DNA from: a virus
Length of the DNA: 64,000 nt
Reading direction: 5' to 3' (one strand)
Virus record (IMG/VR): IMGVR_UViG_3300030329_003925
Location: 1-64,000 of that record
The position numbers and the translations under genes were made by a program. The notes beneath the pieces were generated by a model. The model ran no database searches, had not been told where the DNA came from, and saw nothing but the letters and a program-made list of their open reading frames with translations. Of this stretch, positions 7,832 to 16,671 are shown piece after piece. Each line of letters starts with the position of its first letter. Position 1 is the first letter of the stretch.

Positions 7832-8078
7832 CTGCTTTGCTCTCCGATACTTTCTTGAGGCTCATTATTGGAATTGAAACAGTGATGTTGTCTCTGAAAC
7901 GAACTACTTTGGCAAGTACCACATTTCTGCCCCCTCTCATTGCTTCTAATATCTCCACTATTACCCCAAAATCCTTGCCTTCTGTCGCTCCTAATGATTT
8001 CCAACTAACCAAATCTCCCACTTTAAACTTTTTCGCCGTATTCATCCCCAACGAACGCCAGCGATCCTCGATCATCAC
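7821..8078 (-). CDS. SH3-like VGDLV protein (85 aa)
   Basis: Contains K-F-K-V-G-D-L-V-S-W, then a glycine step and G-V-I-V-E-I, the strand pattern shared by about 20 small proteins at 33-56 kb. The GTG at 8078 or ATG at 8075 could be the start. It is the only clear member in the left half. It overlaps the zincin gene start by 11 bases. Function unknown; the fold is a guess from the short beta-rich sequence. Confidence 0.6.
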   Translation of the reverse strand: MMIEDRWRSLGMNTAKKFKVGDLVSWKSLGATEGKDFGVIVEILEAMRGGRNVVLAKVVRFRDNITVSIPIMSLKKVSESKADEI

Positions 8079-8079
8079 A

Positions 8080-8424
8080 TCACACCTCGGGAGTTGTCAT
8101 ATCCAAATCGTCTTCACCAACTTGTGCATCTATAGTAGCAGAAACATAATCGAGGGCGCGTTGAACTCTAGCCATAGGAAAATCTCTTATCTTTTCTCCG
8201 TCACTTGAACTAATCGCTCCACTTTTCATTCCATCACGAATAGATTTGGTCAAGTCGTGTAAGAGACCAATAATTCTTTCAGCTTGTTCATCAAATTCCA
8301 CCAGTTTATTGAGTGGGTCGTAATTTCTAACTTTTGCAACTGGTTCATTGCTTATAACGGGAGAGCCCAATGCAGTATACTCGTTAATCATTTCAATCAA
8401 AAATTCTTTAGTCAGTGTCTTCAC
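8080..8424 (-). CDS. Hypothetical protein with capsid-targeting-like N-terminus (114 aa)
   Basis: Starts M-K-T-L-T-K-E-F-L-I-E-M-I-N-E, close to the T4 capsid-targeting sequence and containing both L-I-E and I-N-E cleavage-type sites. The rest is helical and acidic at the end. Overlaps the next upstream gene by 17 bases. Probably an internal head protein by this inference. Confidence 0.6.
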   Translation of the reverse strand: MKTLTKEFLIEMINEYTALGSPVISNEPVAKVRNYDPLNKLVEFDEQAERIIGLLHDLTKSIRDGMKSGAISSSDGEKIRDFPMARVQRALDYVSATIDAQVGEDDLDMTTPEV

Positions 8425-8719
8425 TTTGCATCCCCTTTACGGTTTTATCGATACTATCAACCATCTCATCAATAGCTACAGTAATATTCATTTCTTCTCC
8501 GGCAAGTTCCGTGTTGATTCCACGAAGCATTTCACCCATGTCCATAATCTGATCACGCATTCCCTCTAACTCTGCCGATATTCGTTCCAACGCCTCGATA
8601 TTTTGTTGCTGTATCTCTTCGGCGGCGGGAGGCTCCGGCTCGTCAATACCAAGCTCTAATTCTTCTTCAGAAATGGTAGCTCGTATCATTTCTCGAATAA
8701 ATTCTTGTGAGAGTTTCAT
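8408..8719 (-). CDS. Hypothetical protein with T4 CTS-like N-terminus (103 aa)
   Basis: The start M-K-L-S-Q-E-F-I-R-E-M matches the T4 internal-protein leader M-K-T-Y-Q-E-F-I-A-E at M-K, Q-E-F-I and E. The remainder is acidic with a long helix (residues 38-75), like a small core or internal protein. Ribosome site TTGGAGAC and an ACTATTTA motif precede it, so it heads an operon. Confidence 0.65.
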   Translation of the reverse strand: MKLSQEFIREMIRATISEEELELGIDEPEPPAAEEIQQQNIEALERISAELEGMRDQIMDMGEMLRGINTELAGEEMNITVAIDEMVDSIDKTVKGMQSEDTD

Positions 8720-8741
8720 ATTTTAAGTCTCCAATACAGTA

Positions 8742-8749
8742 TAAATAGT
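8742..8749 (-). promoter_or_regulatory. ACTATTTA late-type motif
   Basis: TACTATTTATA on the coding strand 23-30 bases before the start of the 8408-8719 gene. Confidence 0.55.
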
Positions 8750-8777
8750 ACCTTAAAGACTTAAAAAGTATCTCAAA

Positions 8778-9029
8778 TTAATTAAAGCCCAGATCAACCA
8801 CTTCCTCTTCGGGAATCATTAAAAACTGGAAGGGCGCCCTCACTAAAACCCTGCCTTTATGGTCTGTATCTTCTGATATCTGCACAATCTCAATTCCACG
8901 AGGAGATTCTACCATTGTTCGGGTTACTGGGTCATAAAACCAATCCATTCCTGACCCACTAATCATCTGATATGGAAATGGTTCTGTATCTGCGCTGCCT
9001 GTAGTTTCCATGAGATAACTCAAAATCAT
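8778..9029 (-). CDS. Hypothetical protein (83 aa)
   Basis: Starts M-I-L-S-Y-L-M-E-T-T-G; a beta-rich sequence with V-L-V-R-A-P-F-Q-F-L-M-I-P. A GGGG tract lies upstream of the ATG. No family recognised. It sits alone between the fibre cluster and the internal-protein genes. Confidence 0.5.
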   Translation of the reverse strand: MILSYLMETTGSADTEPFPYQMISGSGMDWFYDPVTRTMVESPRGIEIVQISEDTDHKGRVLVRAPFQFLMIPEEEVVDLGFN

Positions 9030-9087
9030 ATGTTGTACCCCGCACTATGTAAAATAACTAGGATTCAAAAACACTAAAACACTCTCA

Positions 9088-9807
9088 TTATGGTAAATCA
9101 ACGCCATTAATGCTGGCTATATTTGCTTTTGCAATGGCGTCAATTTTGGTGATATTGCTTATCGACACGCCATCTATTTTGGAGACCTCTGTCGCCAAAG
9201 TGTATTCGATTATGGGATCTGTGCCAGTGCCCGAGTAGTCTTCATAATACTGACCTGCGTATACAGCAACGACACCGGGGCTGCTGTTCGTATAATCATA
9301 GTCATATTCTACCACGCATATTTGAAAAGCACTGTTGTTTTTAAGATCCAATAAGGCTTGTGCGTTAAGAGTTATGTCATTGTAGCCGCTGGTGCTCCAA
9401 GTGGTCACTTCGGATGAATAATCAGTAACATTGCCACTCATGCTTGCGCCAGCAGAAAAGCCCGGAATAGCATCAAAGTCTGCGGTTGTCAAGGCAGTGC
9501 TGCCATCTGTGTTCGGGGCAGAAGCTTTGACAATTATAACATCGGCGCTGTTGTTGCTGTAGCCATAAATCTTTAGGGTTGCTGAGGCGACTGTAGCTGA
9601 AATTCCGCTGCAATCAAAATAGTAGAATGAACGTATAACGTTGCAAGCCGTGCCCACCCTTCGTACACCCGTTGCGATATTAGATCTGGTCAGCGTCGAT
9701 GACGCGGCGGCGCCAGTGGTGGCATCACGGGCATCTGCCCAGAAAGTTCGACCGGATGCGGCTGATCGAACATATCCATCATTAGATGCTGCTGTGAGTG
9801 TGCCCAT
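9088..9807 (-). CDS. DNRLRE-like structural protein (239 aa)
   Basis: Residues about 10-190 show the DNRLRE-type pattern (S-F-Y-Y-F-D-C-S-G-I, A-T-L-K-I-Y-G-Y, D-Y-S-S-E-V-T-T-W) seen in beta-sandwich surface proteins. The C-terminus has repeated short steps (I-D-G-V-S-I-S-N-I, I-A-S-I-N-G-V). It overlaps the methyltransferase gene by one base and lies next to the fibre, so it is likely a tail or decoration protein. Confidence 0.65.
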   Translation of the reverse strand: MGTLTAASNDGYVRSAASGRTFWADARDATTGAAASSTLTRSNIATGVRRVGTACNVIRSFYYFDCSGISATVASATLKIYGYSNNSADVIIVKASAPNTDGSTALTTADFDAIPGFSAGASMSGNVTDYSSEVTTWSTSGYNDITLNAQALLDLKNNSAFQICVVEYDYDYTNSSPGVVAVYAGQYYEDYSGTGTDPIIEYTLATEVSKIDGVSISNITKIDAIAKANIASINGVDLP

Positions 9808-10445
9808 TACATCACCACCTTGGGCATAATATAGACGGGAGAGTTATAATAGACTCGCGGTACAGGCTCGACAGCAATGTGTTCATACGAGATGTTGTAA
9901 GAGTCGCCAAATCCACACCATTCCCCCGTTTCCTCAACAGTGGGGTTCCAAAAAGTAACGTGGCACCCTTCTTTGACACTATCAACTATCGAGGAAGCAA
10001 AAAGCTCCCAGTGCCCGAAAGCACCGTAGGTATCAAAGAAAATTCCATCAAATTGCCCAAGTGCAGCTATCTCCTCAATCCAGTCGCCTTCGACTATCGT
10101 TACGTTGGGCTTATCAGCAGCCCATTCTCTGGCTTTTTCAGCTAACTCTGGATGGAGTTCGATGATGGTATGGCTGTCCGGGTTGTGAGACTGAATATAG
10201 TCTGAAGCAATCCCCATGCCGAAGCCAATTTCCAGAATATCTCCTCCATTCTCGCAAATAAATGCGGCTGATCGTTCCATGACGGGAGCCTCCCATGACA
10301 TCATGATTATAAGTTCTTGATCTTCATGAACCGCGTCGTACTCTGGATCGTCTGTAAAAAAGCTATCGTCAACACCCTCTAGCTTGTCCCCGATATAGGT
10401 TATCCTATCGGGGTAAAAATTTATTTTTGCCTCTTTGTATCCCAT
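9807..10445 (-). CDS. SAM methyltransferase of the GAMT/RMT2 type (212 aa)
   Basis: The SAM site I-L-E-I-G-F-G-M-G-I-A-S and the later F-D-G-I-F-F-D-T-Y, followed by F-W-N, match guanidinoacetate N-methyltransferase and the arginine methyltransferase RMT2. The segment M-S-W-E-A-P-V-M-E resembles the GAMT substrate loop. Start/stop overlaps place it in the fibre operon. It might methylate a guanidino or arginine group on a virion or host surface component; the substrate is inferred only from family resemblance. Confidence 0.75.
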   Translation of the reverse strand: MGYKEAKINFYPDRITYIGDKLEGVDDSFFTDDPEYDAVHEDQELIIMMSWEAPVMERSAAFICENGGDILEIGFGMGIASDYIQSHNPDSHTIIELHPELAEKAREWAADKPNVTIVEGDWIEEIAALGQFDGIFFDTYGAFGHWELFASSIVDSVKEGCHVTFWNPTVEETGEWCGFGDSYNISYEHIAVEPVPRVYYNSPVYIMPKVVM

Positions 10446-13312
10446 TACGCAATTACCACATGGGTCTTGTCTGGGTCGAAGTAGACAAGAACATCGTTGC
10501 TATCATCATCGATGGCATAACCAACAATACGAACAAAATCATTTGTTGCGGAAGGTGCTGTGAAGTCAAAGTGTCCTGCTGTTGTCGAAACATAGAGTGG
10601 CAGACCATCCACAGCACCTGAGCCGGGGAGGTTTAGTATTTCTGTTGATGGGATTTTAATAAAGCCCTTGGTCAATACACCAACTGTTTGTGATGACCCT
10701 CCAAGTCCAACGCCAAGCATTTGACTTGCGCCTGTTGCAACGGCATCAGCATCGGTTGAATCCCAAGTGCCATCTGTGTGCAGGAAGTATATTTGTCCAG
10801 CAGTTAAAGTGTCGTTTGCACCGGGAGAGTATCTTAATATATCGGCGCTTCCGTATTCTCCATCCGCTAATTGGCTTTCAAACGTTGTTCCATTGAAATC
10901 ATTAATGGTTGCAAAGCCTTGCTTGTGAAGCGCGTCGTCCGCACCTATTGTAACTGTATCATCCCCGGCATCAACAAAGAGCATGTGTGTATTGTTATAT
11001 GATTCAACACGGAAGTCACAGTCGATGCCGGATTCGTTGACAACAACTTGACAAGGCGTTGAATTTGCAACGTCTTCGCCTCCGATATCCAGCAGACTTA
11101 TTTGCCCGGCGCTGGTTTCGGTGCCGCGGCACATGACTAAGAACCTAAGTAAGCCGCCTTCATCGTCTTGTGTAACATCGGAGGCTCGTGCCACAATCTG
11201 CGCGTATGTGGCCACAGGACCGGTGGATCGACCCTCGAACTTGATCGCTCCCAAGTCCATATCGTCCGCTTCAGCTGTCGCATCCGAGCGATTAAATTTA
11301 AGAATTGGTGGTTTATCTGTTGCGGCATTAGAGTTTCTTAGCTCCAAAAGTGCTTCTGTTTCGGCTGCCGTGGACTCAACTAATAGAATCGGATCGTCAT
11401 CCCCGCCGATGGCGTCATTAACAAGATGCATAACAACAGTACCGACAGCAGCAGTGTTATCATTCTTGACTGTGACTAATGTTCTTGCGTTAGTGTCTGA
11501 CGAGTCAGAAACAAGGTTTAGGATACCGCCTGTTGTGAGGGCGTCGGCTGTGATGTCAAGGGCTGTCCCTGTCGTTACCGCATCAGCATCAAGCTCGAAA
11601 ACAACGCCTGTCGTCTGTTCAGAGTCTATCTTAAGGGCTCTGGCGGCTGCATTTGCTGTTGTATCGAAATCAATATACAAGCCGTAACTTGCGGCGGAAC
11701 CTGCTCTATCGCCGTCTTGGACTATCTTGACCAAGCTGCCAGCGCTGTCGCTTGTTCCGGTGTCGGAGATGGACAGTCCTGTACCAGTTGTTCGACCGTT
11801 GAAGACAGCCGAGATGCCGAAGCCTGTCGTAATCTGCCGAGCGTCAACACTGACAACTGTGCCTGTCGTCTGTTCAGAGTCGATATACAAGGCTTTGGCA
11901 GAGGTATTTGCTGTTGTATCGAAATCAATATACAAGCCGTAACTTGCAGCGGAGCCTGCTCTGTTGCCTGTTTGTGTAATCTTGACCAAGCTACCTGCGC
12001 TGTCGCTTGTGTTTGAATCTGAAATGTCTAGTGCTGTACCGGTTGTTCTTGCATCGGCACTAATTGAAAGAGCAGTGCCTGTCGTTACCTGATCTGCGTC
12101 AAGCTCGAAAACAACGCCTGTCGTCTGTTCAGAGTCTATCTTAAGGGCTCTCGCTGCTGTTCCAGCAGTGGAATCAAAATCGACCAACAAGCCAACATGC
12201 TTGTTTGAGTCATCTCCCCTGTCGCCATCAGAGTGAATTTTGACAAGCTCTGAGTCCCCACTTTTATCCGTGCTTGTGCTTGTAACACGGAGAGCCCTCC
12301 CGGTGGTAAGGCTATTTGCAGTGATATCAAGAACATGTCCGGTTGTTTGTGCAACACCGGGGATCCCGACTCCGCCGTTAGCTTTGGTTGCCGCTAGTTC
12401 GATGTAATGCCCCTTCATCTCAAACGCGGCGCCATTGTATTGTTTGATATGGGCAAATTCTATTGCATCATCGCCCCGATCTGCAATAAAGTTCAACTTC
12501 GCATCACCGCCGTCATTATTGTTCAAGATCGTGAAGGTTTCACAGGAAGCCGAAATATGTGATCCTGAAAGTGCAAGGCTCTGGTTGTTTGAGGAGCCTG
12601 AGATTATGAGAGCGTCTGAGCCGTCTTCGTCATATTCTATATGGGCATCATCAGCGTTACCAAAATTTAATTTTATATCGTCTCTTATGCGCGGGGACAC
12701 AAGGAAAGCAATCACCTCAGAGCCGTTCGTTGTGTTGAAATTTATGTATTGGTTTGTCGCTTCTTGAATAGAGAAGGCGGTAGAATCATTATCTGGGATA
12801 TAGATGACCCCATCGTTGACAAAGTTGATAGACCCAGAAGTTGAGCCATCAATCAAGATGTTGGAGCCAGTTAATTCTCCAAGATCTGTACTTCCAGTTA
12901 CAGTAAGAATGACAGTTGAGCCAGCGCCGTTATCTGTTAGCGTCATACCATCGCCAGCGCTCAAGACTCTTTCGTTTGAGAGGCTTCCGTTAGCAGCAAG
13001 AGTTACATATTGAGCATCAGTCGGGGCACCACTCCCACCGCCAGCAGTTAGGTCAACCTCATTACCATGGTCGTCTTGGTAATATAAATTATTATCTGTC
13101 CCCTTCACATACAGAGACCCTGTTCCCTCATTTGGTGTTGGCATTGCGGATGCCGATGCGACAGGGATTAAAATTGGAGAATATAGGTTAACGACACTCC
13201 CCGACTCGGATGTCATGAAGCTTGCACTTGCGAAAGTGATATTGCTGCCGCTTGTCATCGTTGTACGATTTTGCGCCATAGCCTTTTTTACGTCTAGTCT
13301 AAAGTTTTTCAT
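10445..13312 (-). CDS. Long tail-fibre / receptor-binding protein (955 aa)
   Basis: Rich in Thr, Ser, Asp and Gly. The N-terminal 120 residues are a virion-attachment candidate. The centre (about residues 300-620) carries imperfect repeats of the type A-L-K-I-D-S-E-Q-T-T-G-V-V-F-E-L-D-A, as in triple-stranded beta-helix fibres and hyaluronidase-type tail spikes. The C-terminus (F-I-K-I-P-S-T-E and later V-L-V-Y-F-D-P) is a likely trimerisation or receptor domain. No catalytic motif is seen. The operon continues with the methyltransferase and DNRLRE-like genes. Confidence 0.8.
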   Translation of the reverse strand: MKNFRLDVKKAMAQNRTTMTSGSNITFASASFMTSESGSVVNLYSPILIPVASASAMPTPNEGTGSLYVKGTDNNLYYQDDHGNEVDLTAGGGSGAPTDAQYVTLAANGSLSNERVLSAGDGMTLTDNGAGSTVILTVTGSTDLGELTGSNILIDGSTSGSINFVNDGVIYIPDNDSTAFSIQEATNQYINFNTTNGSEVIAFLVSPRIRDDIKLNFGNADDAHIEYDEDGSDALIISGSSNNQSLALSGSHISASCETFTILNNNDGGDAKLNFIADRGDDAIEFAHIKQYNGAAFEMKGHYIELAATKANGGVGIPGVAQTTGHVLDITANSLTTGRALRVTSTSTDKSGDSELVKIHSDGDRGDDSNKHVGLLVDFDSTAGTAARALKIDSEQTTGVVFELDADQVTTGTALSISADARTTGTALDISDSNTSDSAGSLVKITQTGNRAGSAASYGLYIDFDTTANTSAKALYIDSEQTTGTVVSVDARQITTGFGISAVFNGRTTGTGLSISDTGTSDSAGSLVKIVQDGDRAGSAASYGLYIDFDTTANAAARALKIDSEQTTGVVFELDADAVTTGTALDITADALTTGGILNLVSDSSDTNARTLVTVKNDNTAAVGTVVMHLVNDAIGGDDDPILLVESTAAETEALLELRNSNAATDKPPILKFNRSDATAEADDMDLGAIKFEGRSTGPVATYAQIVARASDVTQDDEGGLLRFLVMCRGTETSAGQISLLDIGGEDVANSTPCQVVVNESGIDCDFRVESYNNTHMLFVDAGDDTVTIGADDALHKQGFATINDFNGTTFESQLADGEYGSADILRYSPGANDTLTAGQIYFLHTDGTWDSTDADAVATGASQMLGVGLGGSSQTVGVLTKGFIKIPSTEILNLPGSGAVDGLPLYVSTTAGHFDFTAPSATNDFVRIVGYAIDDDSNDVLVYFDPDKTHVVIA
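11563..12330 (-). repeat. Imperfect tandem repeats inside the fibre gene
   Basis: Three copies of a roughly 250-280 base unit can be aligned: the string for D-S-E-Q-T-T-G recurs near 11600, 11875 and 12128, and two units share a nearly identical stretch for G-L-Y-I-D-F-D-T-T-A-N. Such DNA-level repeats allow unequal recombination and change of fibre length. Confidence 0.75.
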
Positions 13313-13315
13313 GCC

Positions 13316-13744
13316 TTAATACCATACTGGATTATCGAACCTTTTCATCGTCGAATAAAAATCATCGATAATCTGTCTATCCTCATCACTATAAATACCA
13401 CCGGGAGCAATAATTATTTTGTCATTTCCCACATTCGCTTTGATCTCGGCATTATAAGCCACATGACCAACGGGAACAAGGTCGCGGGAAGGATCTGCAC
13501 TCGGGACAATTACAAAGTCCCAGCCCATATCATCCGCAGGATTTATAAATTCTGACCACTCACCGTAATCGAATAATAGTTCTTTTGGCTCTCCACGAAA
13601 CTTCTTCATAGAGCCTTTGGGAAAATCAATGTGCATCTTCTGGTCTGGGTTGTCGCGGATGATTGCGATCATCTCATCCCTTGTCGGCACAATTGTCTTT
13701 TCTTCGTTCAAGAATTTCTTCCAATTTTCATAAAGCTTTTCCAT
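13316..13744 (-). CDS. Inorganic-pyrophosphatase-like protein with CTS-like N-terminus (142 aa)
   Basis: The first 16 residues, M-E-K-L-Y-E-N-W-K-K-F-L-N-E-E-K, are the W-type leader with an L-N-E site. The remainder has P-A-D-D-M-G-W-D-F-V-I-V, V-G-H-V and D-K-I-I-I-A-P, which resemble the DxxDP-type and late strands of family I pyrophosphatases, but the metal-binding Asp set is incomplete. I call the fold tentatively. Just upstream of the fibre gene. Confidence 0.5.
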   Translation of the reverse strand: MEKLYENWKKFLNEEKTIVPTRDEMIAIIRDNPDQKMHIDFPKGSMKKFRGEPKELLFDYGEWSEFINPADDMGWDFVIVPSADPSRDLVPVGHVAYNAEIKANVGNDKIIIAPGGIYSDEDRQIIDDFYSTMKRFDNPVWY

Positions 13745-13745
13745 G

Positions 13746-14192
13746 CTACACCATCATGATAATGCAAGCCACCAGATTATTGCTCATATGACACACAAGA
13801 GAAGCCTTAATGTTGCCTGTCTTATATTTGAACCACCCCAGAAGGAAAGAGATTGGCAACAAGCCTAAGACATGTAACAGGTCCACATGAATGAGAGCAA
13901 AAAGAATGCTGATGACGATATAAACTGTTTTCTCTTTCAGGAACCTCGACATGAAATTCCACAGAGCACCTCGAAAGATGGCTTCTTCAATAAGTGGAGC
14001 CACCACGATAATACAGAATAACATGAAATACTGTAAAAATCCATAAGTTTCTGCTCCAAAAATACCATTCACCATTTCTAGGTTCTGGGACTGAGTGCTC
14101 GGAACTAAGTTGGACAAGAGTGTCACAATAAAAGCAGGAACAATACTGATTAACGCGCCTCCCAGAAACGCTTTGGTGTAAGGGTATCTCAT
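13746..14192 (-). CDS. CPBP-family intramembrane metalloprotease (148 aa)
   Basis: Several membrane segments with the three Abi/CPBP motifs: E-E-A-I-F-R-G (EExxxR, about residue 74), F-A-L-I-H (FxxxH, about 103) and H-M-S-N-N (HxxxN/B, about 139). These are CAAX-type proteases in bacteria, often linked to bacteriocin or phage immunity. It overlaps the endolysin gene by 4 bases, so the two are co-translated; a role in lysis or in superinfection immunity is possible. Confidence 0.82.
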   Translation of the reverse strand: MRYPYTKAFLGGALISIVPAFIVTLLSNLVPSTQSQNLEMVNGIFGAETYGFLQYFMLFCIIVVAPLIEEAIFRGALWNFMSRFLKEKTVYIVISILFALIHVDLLHVLGLLPISFLLGWFKYKTGNIKASLVCHMSNNLVACIIMMV

Positions 14193-15070
14193 TTAATCTC
14201 CTCCAGCATATTGGCTAAGTCTAGACCGGCGCAATCTATCTTTTTTGACGTTATATTGTAGTGATTACAAAAGCCGTTAAATCGCCCTTTGTAGACCTCG
14301 TAATTTACCCCAGTGTCCAACCCCTCGGAAGCCATTGGAGCCACGAGAGGTACCTTACAAGCCAAGGAAACGGCTTTCCACAATGCCTTGGCAGCGTCAA
14401 GCTGAACTGGGTAGAATCCAAGGTGGGTTTCGAGAGGTTTTCCATGTACAATTGCATCAGTGATGACAGGTCGAGGACCAAAACGTTTCGTATACCAGTC
14501 TTGGTACTTTGGGTAGAACGCGTTACTAATTTCGACGCCAACACTCTTGGTGTTGACTATGCTGTTGCCTGCGTGCCATGCTCTGTGTTGCATATCGAGA
14601 AGTTGATAGATTGTTCCGTCATTGTCGATGCAGAAATGTACACTTACTTTACGCTTATTGAGGACGCTGGCGCACGACTTGGAACTCAGACAAACATCCC
14701 AGTGATTGACAAACATTGAAATGTCTCTAGGCTCTTTGCCTGAGTAGTCGGTATAAGTGCCCTTATTCATCCGCAGACCACCGGGCTCATCCCATGTCAC
14801 CACCTTATCCCATTCAATCGGAAAGAATTCGCCATTATAGACGATGTGCTCACCTTTGGGCTCATAATCGTCAATATTGGCTTGACGATCAGTGAAGATG
14901 CGTCGATAAGTCGAGGGTCCACAGAGACCATCAGCCGAAAGACCAAGGCTTCTCTGGAATTCCATAATTTTCTCAACGAGCTTCTCGTCGTAGTCATCTG
15001 CGCCAAACCAATCAGGCTTCCACCCGTAACGTCGGGATGAATTCAAATTATATTTTATTTTGCTGTCCAT
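14189..15070 (-). CDS. N-acetylmuramoyl-L-alanine amidase endolysin (293 aa)
   Basis: Residues about 14-55 (Y-G-W-K-P-D-W-F-G... F-Q-R-S-L-G-L-S-A-D-G-L-C-G-P-S-T) form a peptidoglycan-binding domain 1. Residues about 110-285 are an amidase_2/PGRP domain with the zinc histidines in V-N-H-W-D-V and R-A-W-H-A-G and the later C-A-G-L-D. It cleaves the amide bond between muramic acid and the stem peptide to lyse the host. No signal peptide is seen, so a holin must release it; a candidate is at 24983-25210. Confidence 0.9.
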   Translation of the reverse strand: MDSKIKYNLNSSRRYGWKPDWFGADDYDEKLVEKIMEFQRSLGLSADGLCGPSTYRRIFTDRQANIDDYEPKGEHIVYNGEFFPIEWDKVVTWDEPGGLRMNKGTYTDYSGKEPRDISMFVNHWDVCLSSKSCASVLNKRKVSVHFCIDNDGTIYQLLDMQHRAWHAGNSIVNTKSVGVEISNAFYPKYQDWYTKRFGPRPVITDAIVHGKPLETHLGFYPVQLDAAKALWKAVSLACKVPLVAPMASEGLDTGVNYEVYKGRFNGFCNHYNITSKKIDCAGLDLANMLEEIK

Positions 15071-15091
15071 TGTCTGCTCCTTGCGATAAGA

Positions 15092-16606
15092 TTACCACCT
15101 CGATATCGGGTACATCGATGGCGGCGTGCCAGCCCCAATTCTTTGAAGCTCCATATGTTTCTCGGCTACGGCAGCTATTTTCTCGGGAGAGTCTCCAACA
15201 CGGAATTTGCCTTTGGGTCGATTATCGCCAGCAAGTTTAGATAATTTTTCAAGCGTTTTATAGGGAGTTTCTAAATTTCTTGCAATAGCCATTCGAATCC
15301 AACCATTTGCGTCTTCTTCACTGCTAAGACTGCCAAGTTTATCGAGCGTTTCTGGTGGGGTGTTTTCGTTCTTGGCAACAGCGGAGCGAATATACTCTTG
15401 CAGACTCCAATGTGAGTCTCGTTCGCCATCTTCACTCGCGAATGGCATGGATGCAAGCCTAGCCAATACTTTCGGGTACTTGGTCCGAGCCCCCAGTGTG
15501 TGTCGAACGGTTCCATCTTCATCGCCTTCATCGACATCTGCCAACGTCATGTGAATACCTTCTTCTGCGCTGGGGTTAGTGGCAATGTTTCGCCATATCT
15601 GAGTAGGGTTGCTTCCATGATAATGCACTATCAAGTCATATAAGACGCTGCTTGGGGTGTTCTGATTGCCAGCAATGTTTGTCAGCACGCCATCATCGTC
15701 AATGGCGATTGATGCTTGGAGCAGAGACTCTTTTGCCAACTGCTTTAATTCTTCGGGGTCAGTTGAGTTCTCTGCGCGTTCTCGTTTTTTCCAGTCGTTG
15801 ATAACATCATATTTTTCCGCTGCTCCAGTGGCGATTAGCATGTCTACCAATTTAGTGGCTTGCTCAGACTCAACGCTCCAATCATCCTCATCCATAAACT
15901 GTTCAGAGCCAAAATGAAATTGATATCTTGATCCACTCTCTTTGTGCTCGAAATAAAACAGTGGATCTTCTTCTTCGTAATATTGCTCGAAATAATCCAA
16001 GCCGGGAGCGGCAGTACACCATTCAGTACCTTTTCCAAGCTCACAGGCTGCGCCTTTATTGTGGATGGCATAAATTTTCCATTCTTCATCGTCCCGAAAG
16101 ACTTCGGTGCCCTCTTCGGCATCCATATATTTCTTCTCGGCTTGGTATGCCTTTATTTTGGGTTCTGCCTCGGCATAAACGTTCAGGAGATCGTCCAAAG
16201 TGTGTATGGTGAAGATGTCTTTCTTCTCCATGAACCGATGCCACTGAAAATAGAGTTCGAGATAGTGTCTGGTGATTCCAAGAGAGTCAGAAACTTTGGG
16301 ATCCCACAGTGTATCTGCAATTTCCTTATCTTTTAGTCCTCTTGATAAGATCCATTCGAGAGCAGTGCCTCTTTGGTTGTCGTCGAGGTCATCAGGAACC
16401 ATGTGTAACAAAGCTTTGGCGATCAAATCCGCCTTATACTCTATTTCGTTTTTTGAGAGCTTGAGCGTTCTGGATTCTGGATCCCATGCACGATTCTTGA
16501 TAAAGCTGCGCAAAACCTTGGAATTCTCCATACGATCTACCGCTTGTTCAAAAGATATTTCGGTGAGGAGAACGAATTTTCTCCACTCATTGAAGATTTC
16601 TTGCAT
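15092..16606 (-). CDS. CTS-like protein with WCTA motif and LRV-like repeats (504 aa)
   Basis: N-terminal leader M-Q-E-I-F-N-E-W-R-K-F-V-L-L-T-E with an L-T-E site. Around residues 190-205 is C-E-L-G-K-G-T-E-W-C-T-A, a motif seen in many phage hypothetical proteins. Residues about 270-480 carry repeating short helices (N-T-P-P-E-T-L-D-K-L, N-L-E-T-P-Y-K-T-L-E-K-L) like leucine-rich repeat variants. An ACTATTTA motif and a GGG-rich ribosome site precede the ATG. Inferred internal head cargo of unknown activity. Confidence 0.6.
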   Translation of the reverse strand: MQEIFNEWRKFVLLTEISFEQAVDRMENSKVLRSFIKNRAWDPESRTLKLSKNEIEYKADLIAKALLHMVPDDLDDNQRGTALEWILSRGLKDKEIADTLWDPKVSDSLGITRHYLELYFQWHRFMEKKDIFTIHTLDDLLNVYAEAEPKIKAYQAEKKYMDAEEGTEVFRDDEEWKIYAIHNKGAACELGKGTEWCTAAPGLDYFEQYYEEEDPLFYFEHKESGSRYQFHFGSEQFMDEDDWSVESEQATKLVDMLIATGAAEKYDVINDWKKRERAENSTDPEELKQLAKESLLQASIAIDDDGVLTNIAGNQNTPSSVLYDLIVHYHGSNPTQIWRNIATNPSAEEGIHMTLADVDEGDEDGTVRHTLGARTKYPKVLARLASMPFASEDGERDSHWSLQEYIRSAVAKNENTPPETLDKLGSLSSEEDANGWIRMAIARNLETPYKTLEKLSKLAGDNRPKGKFRVGDSPEKIAAVAEKHMELQRIGAGTPPSMYPISRW

Positions 16607-16626
16607 ACAGATGGACCCTTTACAGT

Positions 16627-16634
16627 TAAATAGT
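16627..16634 (-). promoter_or_regulatory. ACTATTTA late-type motif
   Basis: AAACTATTTA 21-28 bases before the ATG of the 504-residue CTS-type gene. Confidence 0.55.
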
Positions 16635-16671
16635 TTTGATTTCTATAAACTGCAAGGAATGATTTCGTTGC

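Noticed and set aside
8740-8750. T4-type late promoter TATAAATA on the plus strand
   Set aside because: Plus-strand TATAAATA occurs at three of the 12 sites, but no plus-strand genes exist. The invariant part is coding-strand ACTATTTA, so I describe that instead.
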